Below are positions 1 through 8,100 of a stretch of DNA of 32,481 nucleotides, piece after piece. The notes beneath the pieces are model-generated. The model was not told the DNA's origin and did no database searches. It saw nothing but the letters and a program-made list of their open reading frames with translations. The stretch covers positions 1-32,481 of the forward strand of contig JAUSBC010000121.1 of assembly GCA_030652215.1 (NCBI GenBank), given 5' to 3'. A program made the position numbers and the translations under genes. This DNA comes from Sideroxyarcus sp. (GTDB lineage: Bacteria; Pseudomonadota; Gammaproteobacteria; Burkholderiales; Gallionellaceae). Position 1 is the first letter of the stretch; each line of letters opens with the position of its first letter.

Positions 1-303
1 ATCAAGCCCGCCAAGGCCGTCGGGGCAGGCGACCATCTGGTCATTCGTCTCGGCCAATACCACTTCGAGATCGAGGTGCTGGGCATCTCCAACCGGCGCG
101 GCCCCGCGCCGGAAGCGCAGAAACTTTACCGTGAAAGCGAGGCGAGCATTGCGCGGCGCGCCGAGATTGCCGCCAATCTGAAGGCGCTGCCGCAACCGAC
201 CTTCAAAGGCAGGCCCACCAAGCGCGACCGGCGCGAGATCGAGCGCTTCGAATCCAATACCAAGAGCGAATCCAAAAAAAGCGCATGGGGGGACTTCGAG
301 TAA
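1..303 (+). CDS. hslR: Hsp15-like heat-shock ribosome-associated protein, 3' part only
   Basis: The reading frame is open from base 1 to a TAA at 301-303 and gives 100 residues with no start codon that fits the family, so the gene begins upstream of the window. The visible part carries the second half of an S4 RNA-binding fold (KPAKAV.AGD, then IEVLGISNRRGPAPEA) followed by a basic, charged tail (KGRPTKRDRREIERF). This order is typical of Hsp15, which binds 50S subunits carrying a stranded nascent chain after heat shock. The family is about 130 residues long, so roughly 30 N-terminal residues are missing. It is unrelated in role to the neighbouring polysaccharide genes and is separated from them by a repeat-rich gap. 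Confidence 0.85.
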   Translation: MKPAKAVGAGDHLVIRLGQYHFEIEVLGISNRRGPAPEAQKLYRESEASIARRAEIAANLKALPQPTFKGRPTKRDRREIERFESNTKSESKKSAWGDFE

Positions 304-312
304 GTCGTTGCA

Positions 313-348
313 TCCCGGATTACGCCTGCGGCTTTATCCGGGCTACGC
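313..348. repeat. Short 'ccggat...atccgggctac' palindrome fragment
   Basis: A short inverted repeat (cccggatta ... tttatccggg) ending in gggctac. It resembles the longer palindrome at 13015-13096, which has the same atccgggctac end. It lies just after the Hsp15 stop and could act as a transcript-end hairpin, but no T-run follows. Confidence 0.5.
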
Positions 349-373
349 CGCTACATACCAAACCGGATAACAC

Positions 374-509
374 GTAGGGTGGGCACGTTTTATGTCCCCG
401 CAAGGGGGAGGCCGACGGGTACCCAATGGCTGCGCCATTACCCGTTCGCACTGCCCACGCTGTAACGACATTCGCAACCGCGTGGGCACATAAAACGTGC
501 CCACCCTAC
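374..509. repeat. Palindromic repeat, 'gtagggtgggcac' family, long form
   Basis: The 22-bp left end (374-395) is an exact inverted copy of the right end (488-509). Between them lies the 'ccccgcaagggggaggccgacgggt...' block, which also occurs in the copies at 11504, 13120, 16687, 22737 and 23307. The element is therefore modular: terminal arms plus an optional inner block. No coding capacity is assigned; ORFs running through it are repeat translations. Confidence 0.9.
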
Positions 510-730
510 TTTTGATTGACTCATTCCCCAATCCCGGCAGGGAATTCCCCAACCGTTCCAACCGCACCTCCGCCACCGCATTTCCATACAGCACACCCGC
601 ACCCAATCTACATCGTGCCGCTATCGGCCAATACATATTCCACCGTATAGGTCCCCTAAAGTTGTACGGATACACTCGCTCGGGCAATGGGAAACCGGTG
701 CGCGCAACGCCTGCACCGGCTTCGCGGCGC
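510..730. other. Intergenic stretch without recognised feature
   Basis: About 220 bases between the palindrome and the presumed promoter of the polysaccharide operon. A small ORF can be drawn here but has no ribosome binding site or family resemblance. I see nothing I can name. Confidence 0.5.
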
Positions 731-784
731 GAGACTATATGAGACCAATAGTCTTCTATATATAAGACTAAGAGTCTTGAGGGA
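731..784 (+). promoter_or_regulatory. Candidate promoter/operator with alternating AGACT/AGTCT motifs
   Basis: AGACT occurs at 732-736 and 765-769 and AGTCT at 750-754 and 773-777, in alternating orientation. This makes two overlapping dyads: AGTCTT(8 nt)AAGACT at 750-769 and AAGACT-aag-AGTCTT at 764-778. An AT-rich tract (ctatatataag) that could serve as a -10 region sits between them, and the ribosome binding site gaggga (779-784) follows directly. The arrangement suits a regulator site or a leader hairpin controlling the polysaccharide operon. No known regulator is recognised. Confidence 0.5.
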
Positions 785-790
785 GTGTGT

Positions 791-3121
791 ATGGGCAATC
801 TGTCGGTAATGGGTACAACTGCAGTCCGCAAACTGCTGCTGTCATTTGCATTGGCGTTCACGTTAGTGCACTTGCCTGCGGGTGCGCAGGCCGTGTCCGA
901 TGCGAACGTGCCGGTCGTTGGCGGCAGCGACACCTGTGCCAATGCACCGTCTTCTTACGGCTGCAGCAAGGATGCTTTATCGGCCGACGGCCAGCAGTCG
1001 TTGCCGCAACGGCCGATGTCCGGTGTGCAGACTCCCGCGCAGGAACAGCCCGCCGCCGTGCCGCCGTCCGCGTCCGTGCAGACTGAAATGCCGAATCGCG
1101 GCACGCCGCCGGAGGAGCAGAGCGAATTCCAGATGTTTGTCTCGGCCTCGCTGGGCAAGCAACTGCCGCTGTTCGGCCACGACTTGTTTGCGGACGTTCC
1201 CGACACGTTTTCCCCGCTGGACAACGTACCCGTCACCGCCGATTACCCGGTCGGGCCGGGCGACGAATTGCAGGTGCGCGGCTGGGGCCAGGTGGATTTC
1301 GACCTGTCGGTCACGGTGGACCGCAACGGCGCAATCTACCTGCCCAAGGTGGGCAACATCAATGTTTCCGGCATTCGCTACCAGTCGCTGCAGGGCTACA
1401 TGAAAAACGCCATTGGACGCGTCTACCGCAATTTCGACCTGAACGTATCGCTGGGCAAACTGCGTTCAATCCAGGTGTTCGTCGTCGGCCAGGCACGGCG
1501 TCCGGGCGCATACACCGTGAGTTCGCTGAGCACGCTGGTCAACACCCTGTTCGCCTCGGGCGGGCCTTCATTTCGCGGATCGCTGCGCCGCATCCAGGTC
1601 AAGCGCGACGGCAAAGCGGTGAGCGAACTGGACTTGTACGATTTCCTGCTCAAGGGCGACAAATCAAAGGACATCGCGCTGCAGCCGGGCGACGTCATCT
1701 ATATCCCGCCGGTGGGAGAACTGGTCGCCATCGCGGGCAGCGTCAACAATCCGGCGATCTACGAACTGAACAGGGAAGCGGCCTCGTTGGCCGAACTGAT
1801 CGCGCTCGCCGGCGGGCTGACGACCACGGCGAGCGGCGAGAAAGTGCGCGTCGAGCGCATCGACAAGCGCAGGATGCGCAGGGTCGAAGAGTTCGCGCTG
1901 GACGAAGCGGGACAACTGCGCCTGCTCAAGGACGGCGACCTGGTACAGGTGCAGCCCATCAGCGGCCAGTTCGACAACGCCGTCACCCTGCGCGGCAACG
2001 TGGCCAATCCCGGGCGTTATCCCTGGAGCGAAGGCATGCGGGTAAAGGACCTGATTCCCGACATGGACGCGCTGATCGCGCCCGAATACTGGAAAAAGCA
2101 GAACCACATTTTCCGTGGGGAAATCGGGAACGAAAATACGCTGCGTGCGCAAATCAAGCGCAATGAAACAGAAATCAACTGGGATTACGCCCTCATCGAA
2201 CGCCTGCGCAAGAACGAGCTGACTACCGCGCTGCTTCCCTTCAATCTGGGTCGGGCGCTCGCGGGCGACGCCGAGGCAAACAACCCGCTGCTGCCGGGCG
2301 ATGTGATCACCATCTTTTCCAAGGACGACATCCGGGTTCCCGTCGCCAAACGCAGCATTTACGTCCGGCTGGAAGGCGAGCTCAACCAGGCCGGAGTCTA
2401 CAAAGTCGAGCCCGGAGAGACCCTGCGCCAACTCGTGGAGCGCGTGGGCGGCCTGACACCGAATGCCTACCTGTTCGGTTCGGAACTGAACCGCGAATCG
2501 GTACGCGCGAGCCAGCAAAGAAAATTGCAGGAGATGACCGACCGCATGGCAGAAGACATTGAGCGCAACCTGGCCGCACGCAGTCAGACCGCGCTCAGCA
2601 AGGAGGATGTGGAAGCGGCCAAAGCGCAGGCTGCCGGGCAGCGCGCGCTGCTGGAGCGCATGCGCGAGGTCAAGGCCAGCGGGCGCATCGTGCTTGACCT
2701 GGAGCCGCGCAGCACCCGCCTGGAAGACATTCCCGAGATTGCGCTCGAAGACGGTGACCAGTTCATCGTCCCCGCAAAAGCTTCCACGGTCAGCGTGATG
2801 GGCATGGTCTACAACGAGAACGCTTTCCTGTACCGCCCCGGCAAGAGCGTGTCCGACTATCTGAGCCAGGCGGGCGGCCCGACGCGGGAGGCCGACGATG
2901 CGCGCATCTATCTGGTCAGGGCCGACGGCTCGGTCATCGGTGTTGGGAATTCGAATTCCCTGTTCGACAGTTTCTTCGGCAGGGAACTGATGCCGGGCGA
3001 CACCGTGGTCGTGCCGGAATTGCTGGACAAGTTCTCGTTCACGCGCGAACTCAAGGATTGGTCGCAGATCTTCTACCAGTTCGCACTGGGCGTGGGCAGC
3101 ATCCGCCTGCTGCAGTTGTGA
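791..3121 (+). CDS. Wza-like polysaccharide export protein with multiple SLBB domains
   Basis: Outer-membrane/periplasmic export component for an exopolysaccharide. ATG 791 is preferred over the in-frame GTG at 785 because gaggga (779-784) is correctly spaced for it. The product is 776 residues. A signal peptide covers about residues 1-34 (ending PAGAQA), followed by a low-complexity Pro/Gln linker. A polysaccharide export domain lies at about 150-230 (YPVGPGDELQVRGWG...). Several SLBB-type beta-grasp repeats follow (VFVVGQARRPGAYTV, VAIAGSVNNPAIYEL, VTLRGNVANPGRYPW, VRLEGELNQAGVYKV, VSVMGMVYNENAFLY). It is about twice the length of E. coli Wza, as in other multi-SLBB exporters. It opens the operon and is followed by the chain-length protein. 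Confidence 0.9.
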   Translation: MGNLSVMGTTAVRKLLLSFALAFTLVHLPAGAQAVSDANVPVVGGSDTCANAPSSYGCSKDALSADGQQSLPQRPMSGVQTPAQEQPAAVPPSASVQTEMPNRGTPPEEQSEFQMFVSASLGKQLPLFGHDLFADVPDTFSPLDNVPVTADYPVGPGDELQVRGWGQVDFDLSVTVDRNGAIYLPKVGNINVSGIRYQSLQGYMKNAIGRVYRNFDLNVSLGKLRSIQVFVVGQARRPGAYTVSSLSTLVNTLFASGGPSFRGSLRRIQVKRDGKAVSELDLYDFLLKGDKSKDIALQPGDVIYIPPVGELVAIAGSVNNPAIYELNREAASLAELIALAGGLTTTASGEKVRVERIDKRRMRRVEEFALDEAGQLRLLKDGDLVQVQPISGQFDNAVTLRGNVANPGRYPWSEGMRVKDLIPDMDALIAPEYWKKQNHIFRGEIGNENTLRAQIKRNETEINWDYALIERLRKNELTTALLPFNLGRALAGDAEANNPLLPGDVITIFSKDDIRVPVAKRSIYVRLEGELNQAGVYKVEPGETLRQLVERVGGLTPNAYLFGSELNRESVRASQQRKLQEMTDRMAEDIERNLAARSQTALSKEDVEAAKAQAAGQRALLERMREVKASGRIVLDLEPRSTRLEDIPEIALEDGDQFIVPAKASTVSVMGMVYNENAFLYRPGKSVSDYLSQAGGPTREADDARIYLVRADGSVIGVGNSNSLFDSFFGRELMPGDTVVVPELLDKFSFTRELKDWSQIFYQFALGVGSIRLLQL

Positions 3122-3169
3122 CAGAGCGCGGGATGCACGGGCCAATGAACAAACGGACAGGTGAAAATC

Positions 3170-4402
3170 ATGCATGAAAAGCGCACAACGGATTCGGCCG
3201 CCGCAGGGCCGCAAGAAGGCGAAATCGACCTGCTCGATTTGCTGCTGGTCGTCGCGCGCGCAAAAACAACGATCCTGCGCATCACCGTCGCCGCCGCCGT
3301 GCTGAGCGCCGCCGTCGCCCTGCTGCTGCCCGCCGTCTATACCGCCAATGCATTGATCCTGCCGCCGCAGGAGGACCGCTCCGGCCTGGACTCGATGGCG
3401 ATGAGCGCGCTGTCGGAACTATCGTCGGCCGGAGGCGGCGGAGTGGGGGCGGTGCTCGGACTGAAAAATCCCAGTGACCTCTACATCGGCATGCTGAAAA
3501 GCCGCTCGGTAACGGATGCAGTCATCCGGCGTTTCAAGCTGCAGGAACTGTACGGCACTGCCACCCTGGTGGAGACGCGCGAGGAACTGCAAAAACAGGT
3601 TTCCATCAGCAGCCGCGAGGACGGGCTCATCAGCATCATGTTCGACGATGAAGATGCGCAGCGCGCGGCGGACGTGGCCAACGCCTACGTGGAAGAACTG
3701 GAAAAGCTGACCCGGCACATCGCCATCACCGAGGCCGCGCAACGCCGCCTGTTCATTGAACGCCAATTGCAGCAGACCCGCGACAAGCTCGCGCAATCCG
3801 AAATTACGCTGATGCAAACGCAGGAGCACACCGGCGTGATCGACCTCGACAACCAGGGAAAAGCCATCATCGAAGCGGTGGCCACCCTCCGCGCGCAGGC
3901 GGCCGCCAAGGAAGTGCAGATTGCCTCCATGCAGTCGTACGCGACGCCGGGCAACCCGGACCTGATCCGCGCGCGCCAGGAACTGGCCGGACTCCGGGCG
4001 CAGGTCGGCAAACTGGAACATGACAAACCGACCGGCAACGGCGATCTCATGGTGTCCACCGGCAAACTGCCGGAAGCCGGGCTGGAATACCTGCGCAAAT
4101 TGCGCGACATGAAATACCAGCAAGCGCTGTACGAAATGCTCGCCAAGCAATACGAGATCGCGAGGGTGGACGAGGCGCGCAACTCGGTGGTGATCCAGGT
4201 GGTCGATCCTGCGGTCGCGCTGGACGAAGAGTCCGGCCCGAGGCGGATGCTGATCATCGTGCTGGCAACCGCCATGACGCTGATCCTTGCCGTCATGGGG
4301 ACGTTCCTGCGCGTCGCGCTGGCGCACATGCGGCAAAACGCAGGGCAGCGCACGCGCATGGACGAGCTGGGCGCGCTGCTGCGCCCGAGGCGCCGGATAT
4401 AG
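3170..4402 (+). CDS. Wzz/PCP-type chain-length determinant protein
   Basis: Inner-membrane polysaccharide co-polymerase that would set polymer length and contact the exporter. ATG 3170 is preferred over GTG 3161 because the caggtg ribosome binding site is spaced for it; this gives 410 residues. Two transmembrane segments frame the protein, at about residues 35-56 and 362-384. Between them is a long periplasmic region with coiled-coil character (RRLFIERQLQQTRDKLAQSE...). A PALDEESGPR-like Pro/Gly-rich motif precedes the second membrane helix, as in Wzz proteins. There is no Walker A motif or tyrosine-rich tail, so no BY-kinase domain is fused, and no separate kinase gene is seen in the window. 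Confidence 0.85.
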   Translation: MHEKRTTDSAAAGPQEGEIDLLDLLLVVARAKTTILRITVAAAVLSAAVALLLPAVYTANALILPPQEDRSGLDSMAMSALSELSSAGGGGVGAVLGLKNPSDLYIGMLKSRSVTDAVIRRFKLQELYGTATLVETREELQKQVSISSREDGLISIMFDDEDAQRAADVANAYVEELEKLTRHIAITEAAQRRLFIERQLQQTRDKLAQSEITLMQTQEHTGVIDLDNQGKAIIEAVATLRAQAAAKEVQIASMQSYATPGNPDLIRARQELAGLRAQVGKLEHDKPTGNGDLMVSTGKLPEAGLEYLRKLRDMKYQQALYEMLAKQYEIARVDEARNSVVIQVVDPAVALDEESGPRRMLIIVLATAMTLILAVMGTFLRVALAHMRQNAGQRTRMDELGALLRPRRRI

Positions 4403-4414
4403 GACGAACCAAAT

Positions 4415-4490
4415 GTAGGTTGGGCAAAGCGCAGCGTGCCCAACATTGACAACGATGCCTGTTGGGCACGCTTCGCTTTGCCCAACCTAC
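4415..4490. repeat. Palindromic repeat, 'gtaggttgggc' family, short form
   Basis: The 76-bp element starts gtaggttgggcaaagcg and ends in the inverted sequence cgctttgcccaacctac, with a short central spacer. An exact 10-bp direct repeat ACGAACCAAA lies at 4404-4413, just left of it, and again at 4523-4532. Confidence 0.9.
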
Positions 4491-4561
4491 ATGAATATTG
4501 CCGTAAACATGGACGGGACAAAACGAACCAAAATTTGTTGAAGATACGAAGGAGCATTCCA

Positions 4562-5176
4562 ATGAACGACATTATTTCCCCGAATATCGTATGGCAACCG
4601 TCCATCGTGCAGCGCGGCGACCGCGAAGCGCAGAACCGGCACGGCAGTTGCGTACTGTGGTTCACAGGCCTGTCCGGTTCAGGCAAGTCCACGCTGGCCC
4701 ACGCTGTAGAAGAGGTGTTGCACGAATCCGGTTGCCGCACCTATGTGCTGGACGGCGATAACGTGCGTCACGGACTGTGCGGCGATCTCGCTTTCTCGGA
4801 AGCGGATCGCCGGGAAAACATCCGCCGCGTGGGCGAAGTCTCCAGGCTGTTTGTCGAGGCGGGCATGATCGTCCTCACCGCCTTCATCTCGCCGTTCCGC
4901 GAAGAGCGCGAACGCGTGCGCGAGCTGATCGGCGAAACGGACTTTGTCGAAATCCATTGCCACTGCCCGCTGGAAGTGTGCGAGCAGCGCGACGTCAAAG
5001 GGCTCTACCAAAAAGCGCGGCAGGGTCTGATCCGCGAATTCACCGGCATCTCCTCGCCCTACCAGGCGCCGGAAAATCCGGCGCTCTGCATCAACACTGC
5101 GGAAATGTCGCTCCTCGATTCGGTTGGACAGGTGATGTGCTTTCTGCAAAGTCAGGGAAAAGTGCAGTGTCCTTGA
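4562..5176 (+). CDS. cysC: Adenylylsulfate (APS) kinase
   Basis: Cytoplasmic kinase converting adenosine 5'-phosphosulfate and ATP to PAPS, the sulfuryl donor of sulfotransferases. The product is 204 residues, the usual length. The P-loop GLSGSGKST is at residues 36-44, followed by the family signatures [19 protein letters not shown] and [17 protein letters not shown]...YQAPENP. The start at 4562 is set by a gaaggag ribosome binding site; upstream in-frame codons run into the palindrome and are not used. No ATP sulfurylase (cysD/cysN) lies in the window, so APS must come from elsewhere. The sulfotransferase at 9649 is the obvious consumer of the PAPS, which implies a dedicated sulfation supply for the polymer. 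Confidence 0.93.
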   Translation: MNDIISPNIVWQPSIVQRGDREAQNRHGSCVLWFTGLSGSGKSTLAHAVEEVLHESGCRTYVLDGDNVRHGLCGDLAFSEADRRENIRRVGEVSRLFVEAGMIVLTAFISPFREERERVRELIGETDFVEIHCHCPLEVCEQRDVKGLYQKARQGLIREFTGISSPYQAPENPALCINTAEMSLLDSVGQVMCFLQSQGKVQCP

Positions 5177-5188
5177 GGAGGCGACCAT

Positions 5189-6115
5189 ATGAATACGAAT
5201 AATCCAATAGGAAATGCAGTCCTAAGTAGGGTGGGCACGTTTTTGGTGCCCACGCGGAAACCCTTTCGCCGACTGCGTGGGCACCAAAAACGTGCCCACC
5301 CTACATTTGATCCTGTTCGGTTTGTTGCTTGGATTCTTGTGCTGCTGGCAACATGCTGTGCACCCGCATCCGCTGAGGATTTCCAGCCGCTGCAAAGCAG
5401 CAAAGCAGGCTGGCAGTTGCTGCCGCAGTTCTCCGACGAATTCGACGGTGCGCAGCTCGACACGGCCAAGTGGGACAACGACGTGAAAGACTGGGGCATG
5501 TGGTCGTGGGAGCCGGAGAATGTATGGGTGGTCAACGGCCGCCTGAATGTGCGTATGGATTACATCGAGCACAAGCGCGGCTGGCAGACGCTGTATTACA
5601 AATCCGGCATCGTCAAAAGCAAGGCGCCTCCCATCCGCTACGGATATTTTGAAGCGCGTATCAAGGCGGCATCGAAATATCCGGGCGTCGGGCCGGCCTT
5701 CTGGGCTTACCGCCAGGACGCGGGCGAGTGGACCGAAATCGACTTCGTCGAACTGACCCAGCGCAACCGGGATGTGAAAGTGGTCGACACCAACACCCAT
5801 GTGTTCGAGCAGCCCGGGTTTGCGGGCGCATTGCCGCTACAGGAAGAACGCAGCTGGATGGCGCCGTGGGACCCGCGCGACGATTTCCATGTGTACGGCT
5901 GCGAGTGGGACGAACACGAAATCAGGTGGTATGTCGACGGCGTTCAGATCCAGTCCAGGCGCAACCACCACTGGCACCAGGCGCTGGATGTCGTCGTCTC
6001 GATGGGGCTGCGCGGCGATCTGAAGCGCACCGCCAGTGCGGAAGGATTCCCCACGACATTCGAGGTGGACTACGTGCGGGTCTGGTCGGCGCCCGCGAAG
6101 GTGGCGAAACGATGA
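5189..6115 (+). CDS. GH16-family secreted glycoside hydrolase with a palindrome in its 5' end
   Basis: Probable endo-acting beta-glycan hydrolase or transglycosidase, exported to the periplasm or outside, which could trim or release the polymer made by this locus. The GH16 catalytic signature EIDFVE is at residues 183-188 (nucleophile E183, general acid/base E188). FSDEFDG opens the beta-sandwich and YVRVW closes it. The 308-residue ORF starts at ATG 5189, placed by a very strong gaggagg site overlapping the cysC stop. A 79-bp palindromic repeat (5226-5304) follows 37 bases later and is read through in frame. It adds a basic 26-residue stretch before the hydrophobic signal-peptide core (FVAWILVLLATCCAPASA). 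The extended n-region is odd and may affect translation or export. Its last bases overlap the next start (ATGA). Confidence 0.85.
   Translation: MNTNNPIGNAVLSRVGTFLVPTRKPFRRLRGHQKRAHPTFDPVRFVAWILVLLATCCAPASAEDFQPLQSSKAGWQLLPQFSDEFDGAQLDTAKWDNDVKDWGMWSWEPENVWVVNGRLNVRMDYIEHKRGWQTLYYKSGIVKSKAPPIRYGYFEARIKAASKYPGVGPAFWAYRQDAGEWTEIDFVELTQRNRDVKVVDTNTHVFEQPGFAGALPLQEERSWMAPWDPRDDFHVYGCEWDEHEIRWYVDGVQIQSRRNHHWHQALDVVVSMGLRGDLKRTASAEGFPTTFEVDYVRVWSAPAKVAKR
5226..5304. repeat. Palindromic repeat, 'gtagggtgggcac' family, located inside a coding region
   Basis: The element begins gtagggtgggcacg and ends cgtgcccaccctac, with complementary inner arms (tttttggtgcccacg / cgtgggcaccaaaaa). It is the only member of the repeat families here that sits inside an accepted gene, between the start codon and the signal-peptide core of the GH16 enzyme. 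Its 79 bp contain no stop codon in the gene's frame. Confidence 0.9.
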
Positions 6116-6753
6116 AAAATTTCCTGATCAAACTGTATACCGGCATCAGGCTGCGCGGCCGGCCGCAGGGCCGCCGCATCTCCCCGCTCGCCACGCTCAA
6201 AGGCAACGTGAGCATCGGCAAGTACAGTTATGTAAGCGGTCATGCGGACATACGCGGCATAGGCTCGACCACCCGCATCGGCAGCTACTGTTCGGTGGCG
6301 CGCGGTGTGAAGATATTGTCGTCCGGACAGATTCACGGAATCGATTCCATCTCGACCTATCCCTTCTATTTGATCGACCGCGCGCTGGCGCGCGCGGATT
6401 TCATGTTGCACAAGGGCGACGTGGTTATCGGAAACGATGTGTGGATAGGCGCCGATGCCATCGTCATGCCCGGCGTGAGCGTGGGCGACGGTGCCGTCAT
6501 CGGTGCCGGTGCGGTCGTGACCAAAGATGTGGAAGCGTTCCAGATCGTGGCCGGCGTGCCCGCGCGGCCGGTCAGGAAGCGCTTTGCCGAACCGGTATGC
6601 GCGGCCATCGCGGCATCGAAATGGTGGGAACGCGATTACGAGGAACTGAAACCGTTCGTGCACTTGATCTGCGCGCAGGACAGTCGCGGTGATGAGGGAA
6701 TGCTGGAAACACTCAGAATGCTGGCGCGCACGCGCCAGCACGAGTCCGATTGA
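6112..6753 (+). CDS. Left-handed beta-helix (hexapeptide) acetyltransferase
   Basis: Likely O-acetyltransferase of the WbbJ/CatB-like group, modifying a sugar with acetyl-CoA in the cytoplasm. The start ATG overlaps the GH16 stop (ATGA), and aaggtgg upstream is a suitable ribosome binding site. The 213-residue product shows hexapeptide repeats (ISPLATLKGNVSIGKYSYVSG, then VVIGNDVWIGADAIVMPGV and VGDGAVIGAGAVVTKDV). The closing AGVPARPVRKRF motif is typical of this family, and a short helical C-terminal tail follows. Translational coupling puts it in the polysaccharide operon; it probably decorates the repeat unit. The exact acceptor cannot be predicted. Confidence 0.88.
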   Translation: MKNFLIKLYTGIRLRGRPQGRRISPLATLKGNVSIGKYSYVSGHADIRGIGSTTRIGSYCSVARGVKILSSGQIHGIDSISTYPFYLIDRALARADFMLHKGDVVIGNDVWIGADAIVMPGVSVGDGAVIGAGAVVTKDVEAFQIVAGVPARPVRKRFAEPVCAAIAASKWWERDYEELKPFVHLICAQDSRGDEGMLETLRMLARTRQHESD

Positions 6754-6810
6754 GATTGCGGGGCAAAGACATATGAGACCGGTATATCCATTACGCAGCG
6801 CCCGCCCTGT

Positions 6811-6824
6811 AGGAGCCGGCTCCT
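6811..6824. repeat. Perfect 14-bp palindrome in a REP-like context
   Basis: AGGAGCCGGCTCCT is self-complementary over 14 bp and lies in ctgtaggagccggctcctgcac, between the acetyltransferase stop and the flippase start. It helps to exclude the upstream in-frame starts of the flippase, because it looks intergenic rather than coding. Confidence 0.6.
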
Positions 6825-6856
6825 GCACGGGAACTGTCGCCAAGGAATCATCCGGC

Positions 6857-8098
6857 ATGAAATCGCTCATCCGCGCGATTCTCTCCAAAGCCGGCGGCTC
6901 CGTCTTCACGCTGCTACTGGTGATCTATCTGGGGCATGCCATCGGCGCGCAAGCTTCCGGCTATTTCTACTTCACGCTCGCGGTGTCGGTGATCTTGAGC
7001 CAGTTGCTGCGTCTGGGGCTGGACGGTGTGGTGCTGCGCGAGTCGAGCCGATTCGAGCAGTCCGGCAATCGCGCCGCCTTGCGCACTTTTTCGGGGGATG
7101 TGCTGGTGTACCTGGCGGTGGGCGGGAGCGTCGTCGTGCTGGCCGGCAAACTCGCGCAGCCTTACGCCGCGCCGCTGCTGTTTTCGGGCGCGTCCCCATT
7201 CCTGCTGTATGAGACCGCACTGTATTCCTTCGTCCCGTTCACGCTGGTGTGGACGGGCGCCTCACTGTTGAAAGGCATCGGCAAGACCTCGCTGTCGGTG
7301 TTCGTCGAGGCCGGCAGCGTGCCGCTGCTCGTGCTGCTGCTGTTGCAAATGCAGGCCGGTGCACCGGACTACCGGCAGGCAGTCGACGCGCTGCTGTGGG
7401 CGAATGTGGGCGCAGCCACCGCGACAGTGGCGTTGGTGATCCGCTATGCCGGTTGCAGCATCGTGCGGGCGGGCATGTTGGCGCGCTGCCGCAGACTGTT
7501 CGCGGAGTCGCTCAAGGGCGTCTGGGTCGCGATCTCCAATACGCTGATCGTCTGGGCGCCGTTGCTGTTCCTGGGCATGCTCGCCACGCCTGCCGATGTC
7601 GGCCTCTACAACGCCGCCTTCCGCGTGACCATGCTCATCGGCGCCTTCAGCCCCGTGTTCAAAGGCGTCGCGACGCCGCGCCTGGCTGCCCTGCTGCATC
7701 GCAACGAATCCCCCGTGCCGTTCCTCAAGCAGTCGATGACGCGCATGCTGTACGCCGGACTGCTGTTGTTGCTGGCGGGAGAGCTGGCGTTCGAGCATGT
7801 GTTTGCGTATTTCGGTCCGGGCTTCTCCTCTGCGGCCGGACTCGCCACGCTGATGCTGGTGGGCATGCTGGCGAACGTGCTGTTCGTCGTCATGGAAACC
7901 CAGTTGATCCTCGCCGAGCGCAACGACCTGCTGCGCAGCAACACCATCTTCACCGTGCTGGTCGCGCTGCCACTGAGCCTGATGCTGATCAACTCCTTTC
8001 AGGCCTACGGTGCCGCGCTGGCTTTCGTCGTCATCAATGTGCTGAGCCGCGCGGGCATGCTCTACCTGTTCAATCGCATGTACGGTTGCAGGATATAG
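6857..8098 (+). CDS. Wzx-like oligosaccharide flippase (MOP superfamily)
   Basis: Polytopic inner-membrane protein that would flip undecaprenyl-linked repeat units to the periplasm. ATG 6857 has an aaggaa ribosome binding site and gives a classic amphipathic start (MKSLIRAILSKAGGS) before the first membrane helix. In-frame ATG codons at 6689 and 6774 would translate through the previous gene end and a palindrome, so I reject them. The product is 413 residues with about 12 hydrophobic segments, the usual number for Wzx. Typical features are the early Leu/Gly-rich helix (LLLVIYLGHAIGAQASGYFYF) and a second half starting VWVAISNTLIVWAP. The next gene begins 2 bases after the stop. Confidence 0.82.
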   Translation: MKSLIRAILSKAGGSVFTLLLVIYLGHAIGAQASGYFYFTLAVSVILSQLLRLGLDGVVLRESSRFEQSGNRAALRTFSGDVLVYLAVGGSVVVLAGKLAQPYAAPLLFSGASPFLLYETALYSFVPFTLVWTGASLLKGIGKTSLSVFVEAGSVPLLVLLLLQMQAGAPDYRQAVDALLWANVGAATATVALVIRYAGCSIVRAGMLARCRRLFAESLKGVWVAISNTLIVWAPLLFLGMLATPADVGLYNAAFRVTMLIGAFSPVFKGVATPRLAALLHRNESPVPFLKQSMTRMLYAGLLLLLAGELAFEHVFAYFGPGFSSAAGLATLMLVGMLANVLFVVMETQLILAERNDLLRSNTIFTVLVALPLSLMLINSFQAYGAALAFVVINVLSRAGMLYLFNRMYGCRI

Positions 8099-8100
8099 CT

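Noticed and set aside
343..942. 199-codon open frame on the - strand upstream of the export gene
   Set aside because: Translates a palindromic repeat and overlaps the start of the export gene; repeat translation only.
1664..3214. 516-codon open frame on the - strand
   Set aside because: Antisense shadow of the Wza-like gene; no recognisable family and no ribosome binding site.
6689..6856. Longer N-terminus for the flippase starting at 6689 or 6774
   Set aside because: Would overlap the acetyltransferase and translate a 14-bp palindrome; the start at 6857 has a ribosome binding site and the expected N-terminal helix.
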